64,000 nucleotides of DNA from Gillisella terrae (GCF_004801395.1 NZ_SSOA01000003.1:62001-126000), one strand, 5' to 3'; numbered from the stretch's first letter, positions 1 to 8,150 are shown. Notes: a model not told the origin generated them from the letters alone. Program-made: numbers and translations.

Positions 1-2
1 AG

Positions 3-371
3 CAGGCCCCCAATGCCTTTGTCACCCCCGAGCTATCCTTTAATTTTCACTATTTTGCCATTCGCAAAATGCATTTTTTGATGCGGGCAAAGGCGATTGT
101 GATTTTTCCCGGTGGTTTTGGCACGCTGGATGAAATGTTTGAGGCCATTACCCTCATTCAAACCAAGCGCATGGCTCCCATTCCGCTGATCCTGTTTGGC
201 AAGCAATTCTGGCATCGGATTATTGATTTCGACAGCCTTGCCGAGTTTGGCACAATTGCGCCGGAAGATGTTGATCTGCTGAATTTTGTCGAAACAGCCG
301 ATGAAGCCTGGGAGGTGATTGCCCGAACCTATGGTATTGGTGCACCCGCAGCTGTTGAGCCTGCGTTGTAA
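3..371 (+). CDS. LOG-family (TIGR00730/lysine decarboxylase-like) protein, 3' part
   Basis: Only the C-terminal part lies in the window; the reading frame runs off the left edge, so the start is missing. The visible protein (about 122 residues) contains ELSFNFHYFAIRKMHF, then the family signature PGGFGTLDEMFE, which forms the nucleotide/phosphate-binding loop and contributes the catalytic Glu of cytokinin-activating LOG phosphoribohydrolases. The family removes ribose 5-phosphate from N6-modified AMP or related nucleotides and is cytoplasmic; many bacterial members have no proven substrate. A strong hairpin follows the stop codon directly, so this is the last gene of its transcript. Confidence 0.88.
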   Translation, partial: QAPNAFVTPELSFNFHYFAIRKMHFLMRAKAIVIFPGGFGTLDEMFEAITLIQTKRMAPIPLILFGKQFWHRIIDFDSLAEFGTIAPEDVDLLNFVETADEAWEVIARTYGIGAPAAVEPAL

Positions 372-377
372 ATACCA

Positions 378-411
378 AAAGACCCGCCGGATGCACACGC
401 GGCGGGTCTTT
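378..411 (+). terminator. Intrinsic terminator between LOG gene and apaG
   Basis: The stem AAAGACCCGCC/GGCGGGTCTTT has 11 pairs and a 12-nt loop. It is A-rich on one side and T-rich on the other. It sits just after the LOG stop and downstream of the convergent apaG gene, so it may work in both directions. Confidence 0.8.
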
Positions 412-460
412 CAATGTTGCTTTGGGTTGGGCGAGGTTTTTCTAACCCCGATGATGCGTC

Positions 461-853
461 TCAGTTCAGAACGCGCCGCAAATTGGGCGTATCCAGCGAG
501 AACGCCGGAATGGCAACATCAAAGCTCTCACCTTGATCGGTGACCATGTGATAATGGCCGAACATCATGCCCGATGGCGTATCGAGCGGGCAGCCCGAGG
601 AATATTCATAGGTTTCGCCGGGTGTCAGGCGCGGTTGATCGCCAACAACGCCGGGGCCATTGACCTCATCAACCTGACCATTTTGATCGGTAATGTTCCA
701 GTAACGGCTGACAAGGCGAACGCTATAGCTGGAATGATTGGTGATCACAACCCGGTAGCCCCAGACATAGCGATTGTCTTCCGGGTCAGACTGTTCCGCA
801 AGATAATAAGGCTCTACACTCACTTCTATGTCCCGCGTCAAAGCGCGGTACAT
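461..853 (-). CDS. apaG: ApaG family protein
   Basis: This small protein of 130 residues has a fibronectin-III-like beta sandwich and is linked in enterobacteria to Co2+ tolerance and Mg2+ efflux (the CorCD/ApaG phenotype); its molecular role is unsettled. The core motifs are present: [26 protein letters not shown], a GPGVVGDQP loop, and [16 protein letters not shown] near the C-terminus. The frame stays open upstream to 952, but the family length and N-terminus ([18 protein letters not shown]) match the ATG at 853, so I use that start. It converges with the LOG gene across a shared hairpin. Confidence 0.9.
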   Translation of the reverse strand: MYRALTRDIEVSVEPYYLAEQSDPEDNRYVWGYRVVITNHSSYSVRLVSRYWNITDQNGQVDEVNGPGVVGDQPRLTPGETYEYSSGCPLDTPSGMMFGHYHMVTDQGESFDVAIPAFSLDTPNLRRVLN

Positions 854-1042
854 GAATGGGGCTTTTTCCGTGTTTTCATGAGCATACATGAGCGAAGCCG
901 ATAAAGTTGTCATGGGAGCAGAACTGATCGTGGATAAAACACCATAAAACAATTTAGAACATGAATAAAATTAATTTCTAGTAAAAGCGAGGCCGAGCCC
1001 GCGCTTTTTATGGTGCAGGCTTTGCTCGACTTTAGCACAGTG

Positions 1043-1082
1043 TTACAGCGCCGTGCACCATAAATGGCGCACGGCACTGTAA
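1043..1082. repeat. RIME-like repeat, palindrome A only
   Basis: This imperfect palindrome (ACAGCGCCGTGC.. / ..GCGCACGGCACTGT) is the same motif found as one half of the interspersed element elsewhere in the window. It lies immediately after the metZ stop codon and could fold into a terminator-like hairpin for metZ. Confidence 0.7.
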
Positions 1083-1085
1083 AAG

Positions 1086-2270
1086 TTACGCCGTAATGGC
1101 TTGCAGTGCCTTATCGAGATCTTCAATCAGATCATCAGCATCTTCAATGCCGCAGGACAGGCGCAAAGTTCCGGGCGAAATTCCCAGTTCTGCGCGGGCT
1201 TCGTCCGTGAGGTTCTTATGGGTTGTGGTGGCCGGATGGGTGATAAGGCTCTTGGCATCGCCAAGATTGTTGGAGATCTTGATGACCTGCAAAGCATTTT
1301 GCAAAGCAAAAGCCGCCTGTTTGCCGCCCTTCAACTCAAGTGCCAGCAGCGTAGAGCCGCCCTTCATTTGCTTGGCAACAATATCGGCCTGCGGATGGTC
1401 GGCACGGCCGGGATAGATGACACGGGCAATCTTGCTATTGTCGGCCAGAAAATCTGCGATTTTGCTGGCATTGGCTGTCTGCTGCTTGACGCGCAAAGGC
1501 AATGTTTCCAGACCCTTGAGCAATGTCCAGGCATTGAAAGGCGACATGGCTGGACCCGTGTGGCGGAAATAGTCTTGCAGGTTTTCCTGAATCCATTCCT
1601 TCGACGAGAGTACGACACCACCAAGGCAGCGGCCCTGACCATCGATATGCTTGGTTGCCGAATAAACCACCACATGCGCGCCCAGCTCCAGCGGGCATTG
1701 AAACAGCGGTGTGGCAAACACATTGTCGACCACCACTTTGGCACCGATCTGATTGGCGAGTTTAGCGACGCCTGCAATATCAACCACTTCGAGGGTTGGA
1801 TTGGTCGGGCTTTCCAAAAACAGGACTTTGGTGTTGGGGCGAATGCCAGCTTCCCAGTTTTTCAGATCGCGGCCATCCACCAGCGTAAATTCCACGCCAT
1901 ATTTGGGTGCCAGGGTTTCAATCACCCAGCGGCAGGAGCCAAACAGCGCACGGGCGGCCAGAATATGATCGCCAGCCTTGACCTGACATAGGATGGCGGC
2001 GGCAACTGCTGCCATGCCGGAGGCCATGGCGCGCGCATCTTCAGCGCCTTCCAGCATGCACATGCGGCGCTCAAACATATCATTGGTGGGGCTGCCGTAG
2101 CGGGCGTAGATATAGCCTTCAGTCTCGCCTTTGAAGCGGGCTTCCGCAGCTTCCGAGCTGTCATAGACAAAGCCCTGGGTGAGATAGATTGCTTCGGATG
2201 TTTCTCCGTAAGGAGAGCGCAACGTGCCGCCGTGAACCAGTTTTGTTGCTGCGCGCCAGTTATCAGTCAT
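1086..2270 (-). CDS. metZ: O-succinylhomoserine sulfhydrylase
   Basis: This is a PLP enzyme of the Cys/Met metabolism family (fold type I) that makes homocysteine from O-succinylhomoserine and sulfide. It has 394 residues, normal for MetZ. The PLP pocket is visible: SGMAAVAAAIL near residue 85, VVVDNVFATP with the Asp at about 182 that contacts the pyridine nitrogen, and SATKHIDGQGR with the Schiff-base Lys at about 207. The GQGRCLGG following the lysine is typical of alphaproteobacterial MetZ. The upstream region carries a SAM-II riboswitch and a terminator on the same strand, which fits methionine biosynthesis and argues for repression by S-adenosylmethionine. MetB/MetY relatives are possible by family, but the context favours MetZ. 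Confidence 0.93.
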   Translation of the reverse strand: MTDNWRAATKLVHGGTLRSPYGETSEAIYLTQGFVYDSSEAAEARFKGETEGYIYARYGSPTNDMFERRMCMLEGAEDARAMASGMAAVAAAILCQVKAGDHILAARALFGSCRWVIETLAPKYGVEFTLVDGRDLKNWEAGIRPNTKVLFLESPTNPTLEVVDIAGVAKLANQIGAKVVVDNVFATPLFQCPLELGAHVVVYSATKHIDGQGRCLGGVVLSSKEWIQENLQDYFRHTGPAMSPFNAWTLLKGLETLPLRVKQQTANASKIADFLADNSKIARVIYPGRADHPQADIVAKQMKGGSTLLALELKGGKQAAFALQNALQVIKISNNLGDAKSLITHPATTTHKNLTDEARAELGISPGTLRLSCGIEDADDLIEDLDKALQAITA

Positions 2271-2293
2271 GCTGTTTAAGCCTTCCCAAACAC

Positions 2294-2322
2294 AAAAAAA
2301 CCGGTCGCGAATACGGACCGGT
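2294..2322 (-). terminator. Riboswitch-controlled intrinsic terminator upstream of metZ
   Basis: On the minus strand, ACCGGTC and GACCGGT form a 7-bp stem around a 9-nt loop and are followed by seven T residues. The 3' end of the aptamer carries AGACCGGG, which can pair with the first arm, giving a competing antiterminator. This is the expected expression platform, but the switching itself is inferred. Confidence 0.78.
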
Positions 2323-2330
2323 AGCTTGCG

Positions 2331-2393
2331 CCCGGTCTATTTAGCCAATTATTTAACGTGGCTGCAAGCCGACCGGCCAAATCACCACGGGAT
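2331..2393 (-). promoter_or_regulatory. SAM-II (SAM-alpha) riboswitch aptamer
   Basis: Reading the minus strand, the order of conserved blocks matches SAM-II: CCCGTGGTGATTTGG, CCGGTCGGCTTGCAGCCACG, TTAAATAA, GGCTAAATAG. GTGG (5') pairs with CCAC (inside GCAGCCACG) and the GCTAAA tail forms the pseudoknot. The class is found mainly in alphaproteobacteria, in front of metA, metZ or metX genes. A TTGACG -35-like box lies about 30 bp upstream at 2423-2428. High SAM should favour the terminator at 2294-2322 and reduce metZ. Confidence 0.9.
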
Positions 2394-2469
2394 AAGATTG
2401 GCTTACGCCGATCTTGCTCTTGCGTCAATTGTGTGACTTTGATTTTGTCGCCGAAAAGGAAAACGACTT

Positions 2470-3567
2470 ATGAAGCGCAATTCAGGTATTTTGGCGGATC
2501 GTGCCATCCATGAACTTCTCAACGCTGGTCGCCTGATCACCGAGCAGGCTCTGGATGGTGATCAGATTCAGCCCGCCAGCCTGGATTTGCGTCTCGGCTC
2601 AAAAGCACTGCGGGTGCGCGCCAGCTTCATGCCCGGTCCCAACAGCACGGTTGAAGACAAGCTGAAGCGCCTGACCCTGCATGAAATTGATCTGGAAAAT
2701 GGTGCCGTTTTGGAAACCGGCTGCGTCTATATCGTGCCCTTGATGGAAAGTCTGGATCTGGCGGATGATCTTTCGGCTTCGACCAATCCCAAAAGCTCCA
2801 CCGGCCGCCTCGATATTTTCACCCGTGTGATGGTCGATTATGCGCAGGAGTTTGATAAAATTCCGGCAGGCTACAAAGGCCAGCTTTATCTCGAAATCAG
2901 CCCGCGGACCTTCCCCATCATCGTGCGGCGTGGCTCTCGCCTGTCGCAGATCCGCTTTCGCATTGGTCATGCGCTTCTGACCGATGCGCAATTGCTGGAT
3001 TTGCATGCGGCGGAAACGCTGGTGGCCAGCGAAACGCCGAATGTGTCGGGTGGCGGTATTGCTCTGTCAATTGATTTGAAAGGCTCAGGGCCTGACGGGC
3101 TGGTGGGCTATCGCGGCAAGCACCATACCGCTGTGATTGATGTGGACCGCAAGGGTGTTCACGACGTGCTGGATTTCTGGGAGCCGCTCTACAGCCGTGG
3201 CCGTGATGAGCTGATTTTGGACCCGGACGAATTCTATATCCTCGTGTCACGCGAGGCGGTGCATGTGCCGCCGCTCTATGCCGCTGAAATGACCCCTTAT
3301 GATCCGCTGGTGGGCGAGTTTCGTGTGCATTACGCCGGTTTCTTTGATCCCGGCTTTGGCCATGCACCTGCTGGCGGCTCTGGCAGCCGGGCCGTTTTGG
3401 AAGTGCGCAGCCATGAGGTGCCCTATATTCTGGAGCACGGGCAAATCATTGGCCGTTTGGTCTATGAGCACATGCAAGAGCACCCGCAAGGACTTTACGG
3501 CACGGGCCTCGGCTCCAACTATCAGGCGCAAGGGTTAAAACTGTCCAAGCATTTTCGCCTATCGTGA
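2470..3567 (+). CDS. dcd: 2'-Deoxycytidine 5'-triphosphate deaminase, double-length form
   Basis: This enzyme deaminates dCTP to dUTP, the precursor of dUMP for thymidylate. At 365 residues it is about twice the length of E. coli Dcd because it has two dUTPase-fold halves. The first half has PKSSTGRLDIFTRVMVDY and GYKGQLYLEI, where the Glu corresponds to the catalytic Glu of Dcd. The second half repeats the fold with FDPGFGHAP and AVLEVRSHEVPYILEHGQ. This bimodular version is known from alphaproteobacteria. The ATG at 2470 follows a purine-rich AAAAGGAAAACG ribosome-binding region. It is transcribed divergently from metZ. Confidence 0.9.
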   Translation: MKRNSGILADRAIHELLNAGRLITEQALDGDQIQPASLDLRLGSKALRVRASFMPGPNSTVEDKLKRLTLHEIDLENGAVLETGCVYIVPLMESLDLADDLSASTNPKSSTGRLDIFTRVMVDYAQEFDKIPAGYKGQLYLEISPRTFPIIVRRGSRLSQIRFRIGHALLTDAQLLDLHAAETLVASETPNVSGGGIALSIDLKGSGPDGLVGYRGKHHTAVIDVDRKGVHDVLDFWEPLYSRGRDELILDPDEFYILVSREAVHVPPLYAAEMTPYDPLVGEFRVHYAGFFDPGFGHAPAGGSGSRAVLEVRSHEVPYILEHGQIIGRLVYEHMQEHPQGLYGTGLGSNYQAQGLKLSKHFRLS

Positions 3568-3633
3568 ATGGGGCAAAGCTTGTGCTTTGATGCTTGACAT
3601 CATGCATCAAGTGTAGGATTCCTCCCATCACAA

Positions 3634-3707
3634 GCGGGTGTAGCTCAATGGTAGAGCAGCAGCTTCCCAAGCTGAATACGAGGGTTCGATTCCCTTCACC
3701 CGCTCCA
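3634..3707 (+). tRNA. tRNA-Gly(CCC)
   Basis: A full cloverleaf can be drawn: acceptor GCGGGTG/CACCCGC, D-arm GCTC-AATGGTA-GAGC, anticodon loop TTCCCAA with anticodon CCC, T-arm AGGGTTCGATTCCCT, discriminator T and an encoded CCA. It stands alone between dcd and a convergent glycosyltransferase gene. A TTGACA-like box occurs at 3594-3599. Confidence 0.97.
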
Positions 3708-3737
3708 AACCCTCTCAAATGACCGATTTTTCATCGC

Positions 3738-5708
3738 TTATGCCGTGACCTGCGTTGTCGGCACGTCGCGCTTTGTTGGCATATGCGGTGTCTTGTTCCA
3801 GAAAAAGGGTTTGGTTTTAAGCTCAATTACAGCTTTCCACGCGGCCCGTGAGGTCATGAGCCAGTAAATCGGAATGGTCGCTGCACGCCAGCCGATGTGC
3901 TTTCGCTCTCGTTCTGTCATGGCAGCGCTTCCAAGCGCCAGAAACACCAGATAACTGCCCAGGATATTCATCATATCGATCCAGAACATGACGGTTTCCC
4001 GCAACGGAATATCCGTGATCGGTTTATCGAGCATGGCATAGAGTGTCATGCCCAGAAAAATGAGAATGGTGGGATGCAGGAGTGCCGAGATCAACATGCC
4101 GCCGATCAACAGTTGGAAGACCAGAAAGGCCTTGCCACCCATGGTGTTCCAGGCAGCGCGAGGGTGGCGCATCAACACCAGCCAGGTTTGCAGCCAGCCC
4201 TTGAACCACCGGCTGCGCTGACCAATCCAGATATGGGTCGATGTTGGTGCATCTTCCAGTGTCGCGCGCGTCAGTGTCTCGCAGCGATAGCCCGCCCGAT
4301 AGAGGCGCAAGCCCAGATCGGCGTCTTCGGTGACATTGTAAGGATCCCATGCACCGATCTTTCGCAAAATATCCGTTCGAAAATGGTTGGACGTGCCGCC
4401 CAGAGGCAAGGGCATTTTATAATGGGACAGGCTGGGCAGAATGCCACGAAACAGAGCGGCGTATTCCAGCGCAAACAGACTGCTGATCCAGTTGTCAGCA
4501 ACATTGGCAATAATCAGAGGTGCTTGCAGGCAGGCCACTTCAGGCGGAGCTGCGATGAAATGGGCATAGGCTTCGTTGAGCTGGTCGGGGTGTGGTCTGT
4601 CTTCTGCATCATAAATCACCAGATAATCACCACGCGCACCGGCAAGGGCATAGGTGAGGGCTTTGGGTTTGGTGCGCGGTCCAAGGGCTGGTGTCAAAAC
4701 GATTTCGAAATGCGAAGGAAGGGGGATTGCACTCAATGCAGCCAATGTTTCAGCATCATCTTCCTCGCAGACGAGCTTGATATCCAGGCGCGAGGCTGGC
4801 CAGTTCAGCCGCTGCATGGCTGCAATCAGTTGCGGCACAATCGCACTCTCACGATAGATCGCAACCAGCACTGTGTAGGTTGGCAGAAACGTGCTGGCGG
4901 GTAGCAAGAGGGTTGGTGCGGCAGGTTTGCGGACTTTTTGCAACAAAAGCAGACTGCGAAACCACAATGTGCCCATATAAAGCAGTGAGAGCAAGGTATG
5001 AATGCCGATCCATGTTGCCCGTGTGGCGGTCACGGCAGCAAAGCAGGCAAGGGCAATCAGCAGGCCCGCAAAAAATGCTTGGCGTGCCGTGAGCACCGTG
5101 CGGGCCGACTGTTGGGGGCTGGCATGAAAAAGCTGTGCCGTGGCCGCCTCTGCACGTCTTCTGGCCCCCACTTTCCAGGCGGCGTCAGCGATGGCCTGGG
5201 GCGTAGCGATGGCGAGAGAGGCGGCAAATTCGGGTGATTGGCGCAAGCGCGCCTGAATGGCGGGTAGACGCCTCGCCTCCGGCGCAATCACAGTCACTGG
5301 TGGTCGTGTTTTGTCGTAGAGACGAATGATCGAAGGCTGGGTCAACTGGCTGTCGATAAATTCACTATCGAAAATCTGGCGTGTGGGCAGCGTTTCCAGA
5401 AAGGGCAGATTGAGGAGGTCTGCCAGCCTTGCATAATAGTCTTTCGCGCTCATGTAGTCGCAGGTCAAAAACTCTTGCTCAACTGTTGTGCCGTTGCGCA
5501 GTGCCTGTTGGGTCAATCGGCTCAATATTGTCGGGAGTATGCCAATCTGCTGAAGAACCAGCAGTTCGTCGCCAAAAGGATTGGCTGGGGTGCCGTGTTG
5601 AGACCGACACCCATGCCGGGGGGCGGGCCTGAGGAAGCGAATTGTGCTAACCTGCTGATCATCTTCACTGGGCACAGTCTTTTGCTTTCTTGAAATAAGA
5701 TCCGTCAT
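3738..5708 (-). CDS. Membrane family 2 glycosyltransferase with N-terminal MshEN-like domain
   Basis: This is a probable polysaccharide or glycan synthase of 656 residues at the inner membrane. The N-terminal segment (about residues 45-110; GDELLVLQQIGILP to LLNLPFLETLP) resembles the GspE/MshEN N-terminal domain known in some c-di-GMP-binding proteins. Two membrane helices follow (near FFAGLLIALACFAAV and LLSLLYMGTLWF). Then comes the GT-A domain, with VAIYRES, the acidic site DAEDRP, TEDADLG and the QRSRWFKGW motif of processive GT2 enzymes, and at least three C-terminal helices. The frame is open to 6008, but that extension crosses a RIME-like repeat and has no family support, so I start at MTDLISRKQ (5708). 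Substrate unknown. Confidence 0.8.
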   Translation of the reverse strand: MTDLISRKQKTVPSEDDQQVSTIRFLRPAPRHGCRSQHGTPANPFGDELLVLQQIGILPTILSRLTQQALRNGTTVEQEFLTCDYMSAKDYYARLADLLNLPFLETLPTRQIFDSEFIDSQLTQPSIIRLYDKTRPPVTVIAPEARRLPAIQARLRQSPEFAASLAIATPQAIADAAWKVGARRRAEAATAQLFHASPQQSARTVLTARQAFFAGLLIALACFAAVTATRATWIGIHTLLSLLYMGTLWFRSLLLLQKVRKPAAPTLLLPASTFLPTYTVLVAIYRESAIVPQLIAAMQRLNWPASRLDIKLVCEEDDAETLAALSAIPLPSHFEIVLTPALGPRTKPKALTYALAGARGDYLVIYDAEDRPHPDQLNEAYAHFIAAPPEVACLQAPLIIANVADNWISSLFALEYAALFRGILPSLSHYKMPLPLGGTSNHFRTDILRKIGAWDPYNVTEDADLGLRLYRAGYRCETLTRATLEDAPTSTHIWIGQRSRWFKGWLQTWLVLMRHPRAAWNTMGGKAFLVFQLLIGGMLISALLHPTILIFLGMTLYAMLDKPITDIPLRETVMFWIDMMNILGSYLVFLALGSAAMTERERKHIGWRAATIPIYWLMTSRAAWKAVIELKTKPFFWNKTPHMPTKRDVPTTQVTA

Positions 5709-6293
5709 GAAAGTTGTTTTTGGACTGTGACGTCCAGTATTGGCAGCGAGGTGCCGTAACGCGGTCGAGGGACGACGGGCACGGATGGAGCGATCCGTGT
5801 GAAAGTCGCAATTCCGCCGCAGGCGAGAGGTTAAATTCGATAGAAAAAGGCCGTGTTTACAGCTTTGCTCCGAAAAGCGGGAGCCAGTTTTTGGAAAAAT
5901 CCGATGCGAAAACAAACCCCTGGAGCATCGTGCCAATTCCAATTTTCTGCACGATGCTCTACAGCGCCTCTCACCATATATGGCGCACAAAGGCTCAAAG
6001 TAACACATTTAATTTGCTGCATAATTTTCTCCTTAAATCGATTCCGATTTAAGGAATTATGCAGTAGGGGTTTGCTTGGTATCGCAAAAGGCTCATAAAT
6101 GTGTGCATCCCGCAGTCGGCTGGTGATCATGGTGATTGCACGGCTTGCAGATGAAAAAATAGTCAATGCTTGACTGATGTGAAATGGAGATGGGATAATC
6201 CCATAATATTTAGGGGGCATTCTTGTTTTCAAATCGGGCTTTGATTCTATTGGCACAATAAAACCTCAGTATTGTATAGAAAAACATGAGACG
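5709..6293. other. Gene-free interval with repeats
   Basis: I find no convincing gene in these 585 bases. They contain a rhizobial-type inverted repeat (AGCATCGTGC near 5923 with GCACGATGCT near 5950), a complete RIME-like element (5959-6064) and AT-rich sequence before the binding-protein gene, which must hold the promoters of both flanking divergent genes. Confidence 0.6.
5959..6064 (+). repeat. RIME-like two-palindrome intergenic element (A then B)
   Basis: Half A is CTACAGCGCCTCTCACCAT/ATATGGCGCAC. Half B is CTGCATAATTTTCTCCTTAAATCG-ATT-CGATTTAAGGAATTATGCAG, an almost perfect hairpin. The order A-linker-B over about 105 bp recurs at several places in the window. Confidence 0.85.
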
Positions 6294-7211
6294 ATGATAA
6301 TGATATGCTCGAAAGTTTCATCCCTGAAATTGTGGGGGGCATTTTATATTGTATGGGGTTTGCTTGTCTCATCCGGCCTGGCGCATGCGGATGGCGCTGT
6401 GAAAATGCAAAAAATGCCGGTTTTGTTTGATGCCCATGAGCGGCTGGCAAAGCCGGATCTTTCGGTGTTGCTGCGGTTGAGGTTTCTGACAACGGTGGAT
6501 TTTCCACCCTTCAGTTTTTTGGATCAAACGGGCCATCTGACGGGTTTCAACATCGATTTGATCCGCGAAGTCTGCAAGGAGCTGGGTGTCGAGGCCAAAT
6601 GCGAGGTGCAGGCCATTCCGTTTTCGGATATTGAGATTGCACTATTGAGCAAACATGCCGATGCGGCTGTTGCTGGTCTGGCGGTGACAAAAAGCATTCG
6701 CGCCGATTTTGCCTTCTCGCGTCCGTATCTGATGTTGCCAGCACGCTTTGTTGTTCGGCGTGAAGAAAGCGGCGTGAAAAAGTCTGTGAATGATCTTGAT
6801 GGCACATCCGTAGGCGTTGTGAGCGGCACGGCCCATGCGGCGATGCTGAAAGCGTTTTTCCCGGCCATCAAGCCTGAAGGCTTTGCCGATCAGGCCGCAT
6901 TGATGCAGGCATTAACGCAAGGCAAAGTCCAGACTGTGTTTGGTGATGGGCTGCAATTGTCTTTCTGGCTGGCCGCCCAATCGGCAAATCACTCGAGTGG
7001 CCAAACGAGTGAAAAGCCAGCCAAGCCGTGTTGTGAATTTCTCGGTGGACCATTTTTATCCCAGCGCTATTTGGGCGAGGGCATGTCCATCATGGTGCGC
7101 AAGGAAGACGGCTTTTTGGCGGCCGCCTTCGATTATGCGCTTGCAGCACTGGCGCGCAAAGGACGTATGGATGAGCTGTCGCGTCGCTATTTCGCATCCG
7201 GCCTCTATTGA
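6294..7211 (+). CDS. Orphan family 3 solute-binding (amino-acid type) periplasmic protein
   Basis: This 305-residue protein starts with a signal peptide (hydrophobic core LWGAFYIVWGLLVSSGLAHA, cleavage probably after AHA). It then shows the SBP_bac_3 fold: TTVDFPPFSFLDQTGHLTGFNIDLIREV, DAAVAGLAVTKSIRADFAFSRPY, then DLDGTSVGVVSGTAH. Such proteins bind polar amino acids or related small molecules in the periplasm and deliver them to an ABC permease or a sensor. No permease or ATPase gene is next to it, so it works with a transporter encoded elsewhere or as a receptor. The ATG used is one of two near 6294-6303. Ligand cannot be told. Confidence 0.82.
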   Translation: MIMICSKVSSLKLWGAFYIVWGLLVSSGLAHADGAVKMQKMPVLFDAHERLAKPDLSVLLRLRFLTTVDFPPFSFLDQTGHLTGFNIDLIREVCKELGVEAKCEVQAIPFSDIEIALLSKHADAAVAGLAVTKSIRADFAFSRPYLMLPARFVVRREESGVKKSVNDLDGTSVGVVSGTAHAAMLKAFFPAIKPEGFADQAALMQALTQGKVQTVFGDGLQLSFWLAAQSANHSSGQTSEKPAKPCCEFLGGPFLSQRYLGEGMSIMVRKEDGFLAAAFDYALAALARKGRMDELSRRYFASGLY

Positions 7212-7222
7212 GGCTGCTTTTT

Positions 7223-7311
7223 AAGCTTTGCGGTGCCGCGCGATGGCCCTTTACGCTTTACGGTGTCGCGCGATGGCTCTTTATGCTTTGCGGTGTCGCG
7301 CGATGGCGCTG
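7223..7311. repeat. Three 30-bp tandem repeats at the 3' end of the terB-like gene
   Basis: The unit GCTTTGCGGTGTCGCGCGATGG plus about eight variable bases occurs three times in a row. The rightmost copy encodes the last residues of the TerB protein (IARHRKA-stop); the other two lie after its stop codon. Confidence 0.85.
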
Positions 7312-7694
7312 CGCTCAATGGCGGCGCAGGTGAGTTTATCCAAATTGAAGCGATCCCGCAGCAATTGCAAAAAGCGGATTTCTTCGGGGCGCACCGTGAG
7401 GTCCACGGCCGCAACCTCTACAGCCAAAGCATAAGCCGTATCATAAAGCCGCTCCGGCAGAGCATCGCGAATGGTTTCCAGCGCAATTTCCATGCCCTCC
7501 GGCCCCGCCACCAAGGCAGCACAGCGCGACGCAACGGTGATCAGGTTTTCAGCTGGAAAGTCTTCAAACACCGGTGCCTGTTCGACAAGATGCCCGATAC
7601 GCTCCATTTCCTGATCGTTCATGGCATTGTCCACAGCAGAGACCATAACCATGGCGAAGATGAGAGCGTCGTGAACAGTTACCGTGGTGGTCAT
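7281..7694 (-). CDS. TerB-family (tellurite resistance-like) protein
   Basis: This small all-alpha protein of about 137 residues has the TerB/DjlA-N acidic signature: VHDALIFAMVMVSAVDNAMNDQEMERIGHLV in the first half and AYALAVEVAAVDLTVRPEEIRFLQLLRDRFNLD in the second. TerB proteins bind divalent metals and act in stress-related membrane complexes; the isolated rhizobial versions have no assigned function. I choose the ATG at 7694 because AGGAAAAG stands about six bases upstream; an in-frame ATG at 7727 would add 11 residues. The C-terminus lies inside a tandem-repeat block that continues past the stop. Confidence 0.8.
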   Translation of the reverse strand: MTTTVTVHDALIFAMVMVSAVDNAMNDQEMERIGHLVEQAPVFEDFPAENLITVASRCAALVAGPEGMEIALETIRDALPERLYDTAYALAVEVAAVDLTVRPEEIRFLQLLRDRFNLDKLTCAAIERSAIARHRKA

Positions 7695-7781
7695 TGCGAG
7701 ACTTTTCCTGTTGATGTTGTCTTGCAATAATGGAGATTGCCGAAAGCTGTTTCAAGAGCCGACAAGGCAAGATCGTTCCCT

Positions 7782-8150
7782 ATACAGCTCTGCGCACCAT
7801 ATATGGCACCACAGTACACGACGCATAGGTTTTACCGTATAGCTCACCCCCCTCTGCCCTGCCGGGCATCTCCCCCACAAGGAGGGAGATCGACAAAAAG
7901 CAACCCTATTGCTCAACAGCATACGTCCTATGTGTTGGAAATCAGGATTTCATTGTGAGAAACGAGCGGGAACGCCTATCCGATCTCCCTCCTTTTGGGG
8001 GAGATCGCTGGCAAGCCAGAGGGGGGTAAACGGCACATAAAGGCCTTTGTGTCGTGTACTGTGATATGGCCCACAAAAGCTGCTGTAACACTTTTAATCT
8101 GCTGCATAATTCTCTCCTTAAATCGATTCCGATGGAAGGAAGTATGCAGC
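7782..8150 (+). repeat. RIME-like element interrupted by an insertion
   Basis: The left part ATACAGCTCTGCGCACCATATATGG corresponds to the first arm of half A. The right part ATATGGCCCACAAAAGCTGCTGTAAC resumes half A at 8064, followed by a normal half B (CTGCATAATTCTCTCCTTAAATCG...GTATGCAG). The intervening DNA is described as a MITE-like element. Confidence 0.75.
7810..8063. mobile_element. MITE-like 254-bp element with long terminal inverted repeats
   Basis: The outermost 16 bases (CACAGTACACGACGCA at 7810-7825) match the reverse complement of 8048-8063 at 15 of 16 positions. The inverted similarity continues inward for about 80 bp, including CTCCCCCACAAGGAGGGAGATC against CTCCCTCCTTTTGGGGGAGATC. 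The element is flanked by the direct repeat ATATGGC (7801-7807 and 8064-8070), extendable to 9 bp with one mismatch. It has no coding capacity, so movement would need a transposase from elsewhere. Confidence 0.72.

Noticed and set aside
3591..3633. A sigma-70 promoter directly upstream of tRNA-Gly
   Set aside because: TTGACA is present, but the best -10-like box (TAGGAT) is only 14 bases away, so I do not call it.
5709..6008. A 100-residue N-terminal extension of the glycosyltransferase
   Set aside because: It crosses a RIME-like repeat, has no family similarity and has a better internal start (MTDLISRKQ).
7205..7414. Minus-strand open frame with repeated PSRDTAKHKE units
   Set aside because: It is an out-of-frame reading of the tandem repeat at the terB end, without a start signal.
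7810..8063. An intact insertion sequence at the nested element
   Set aside because: It is 254 bp, has no transposase frame and fits a non-autonomous element.
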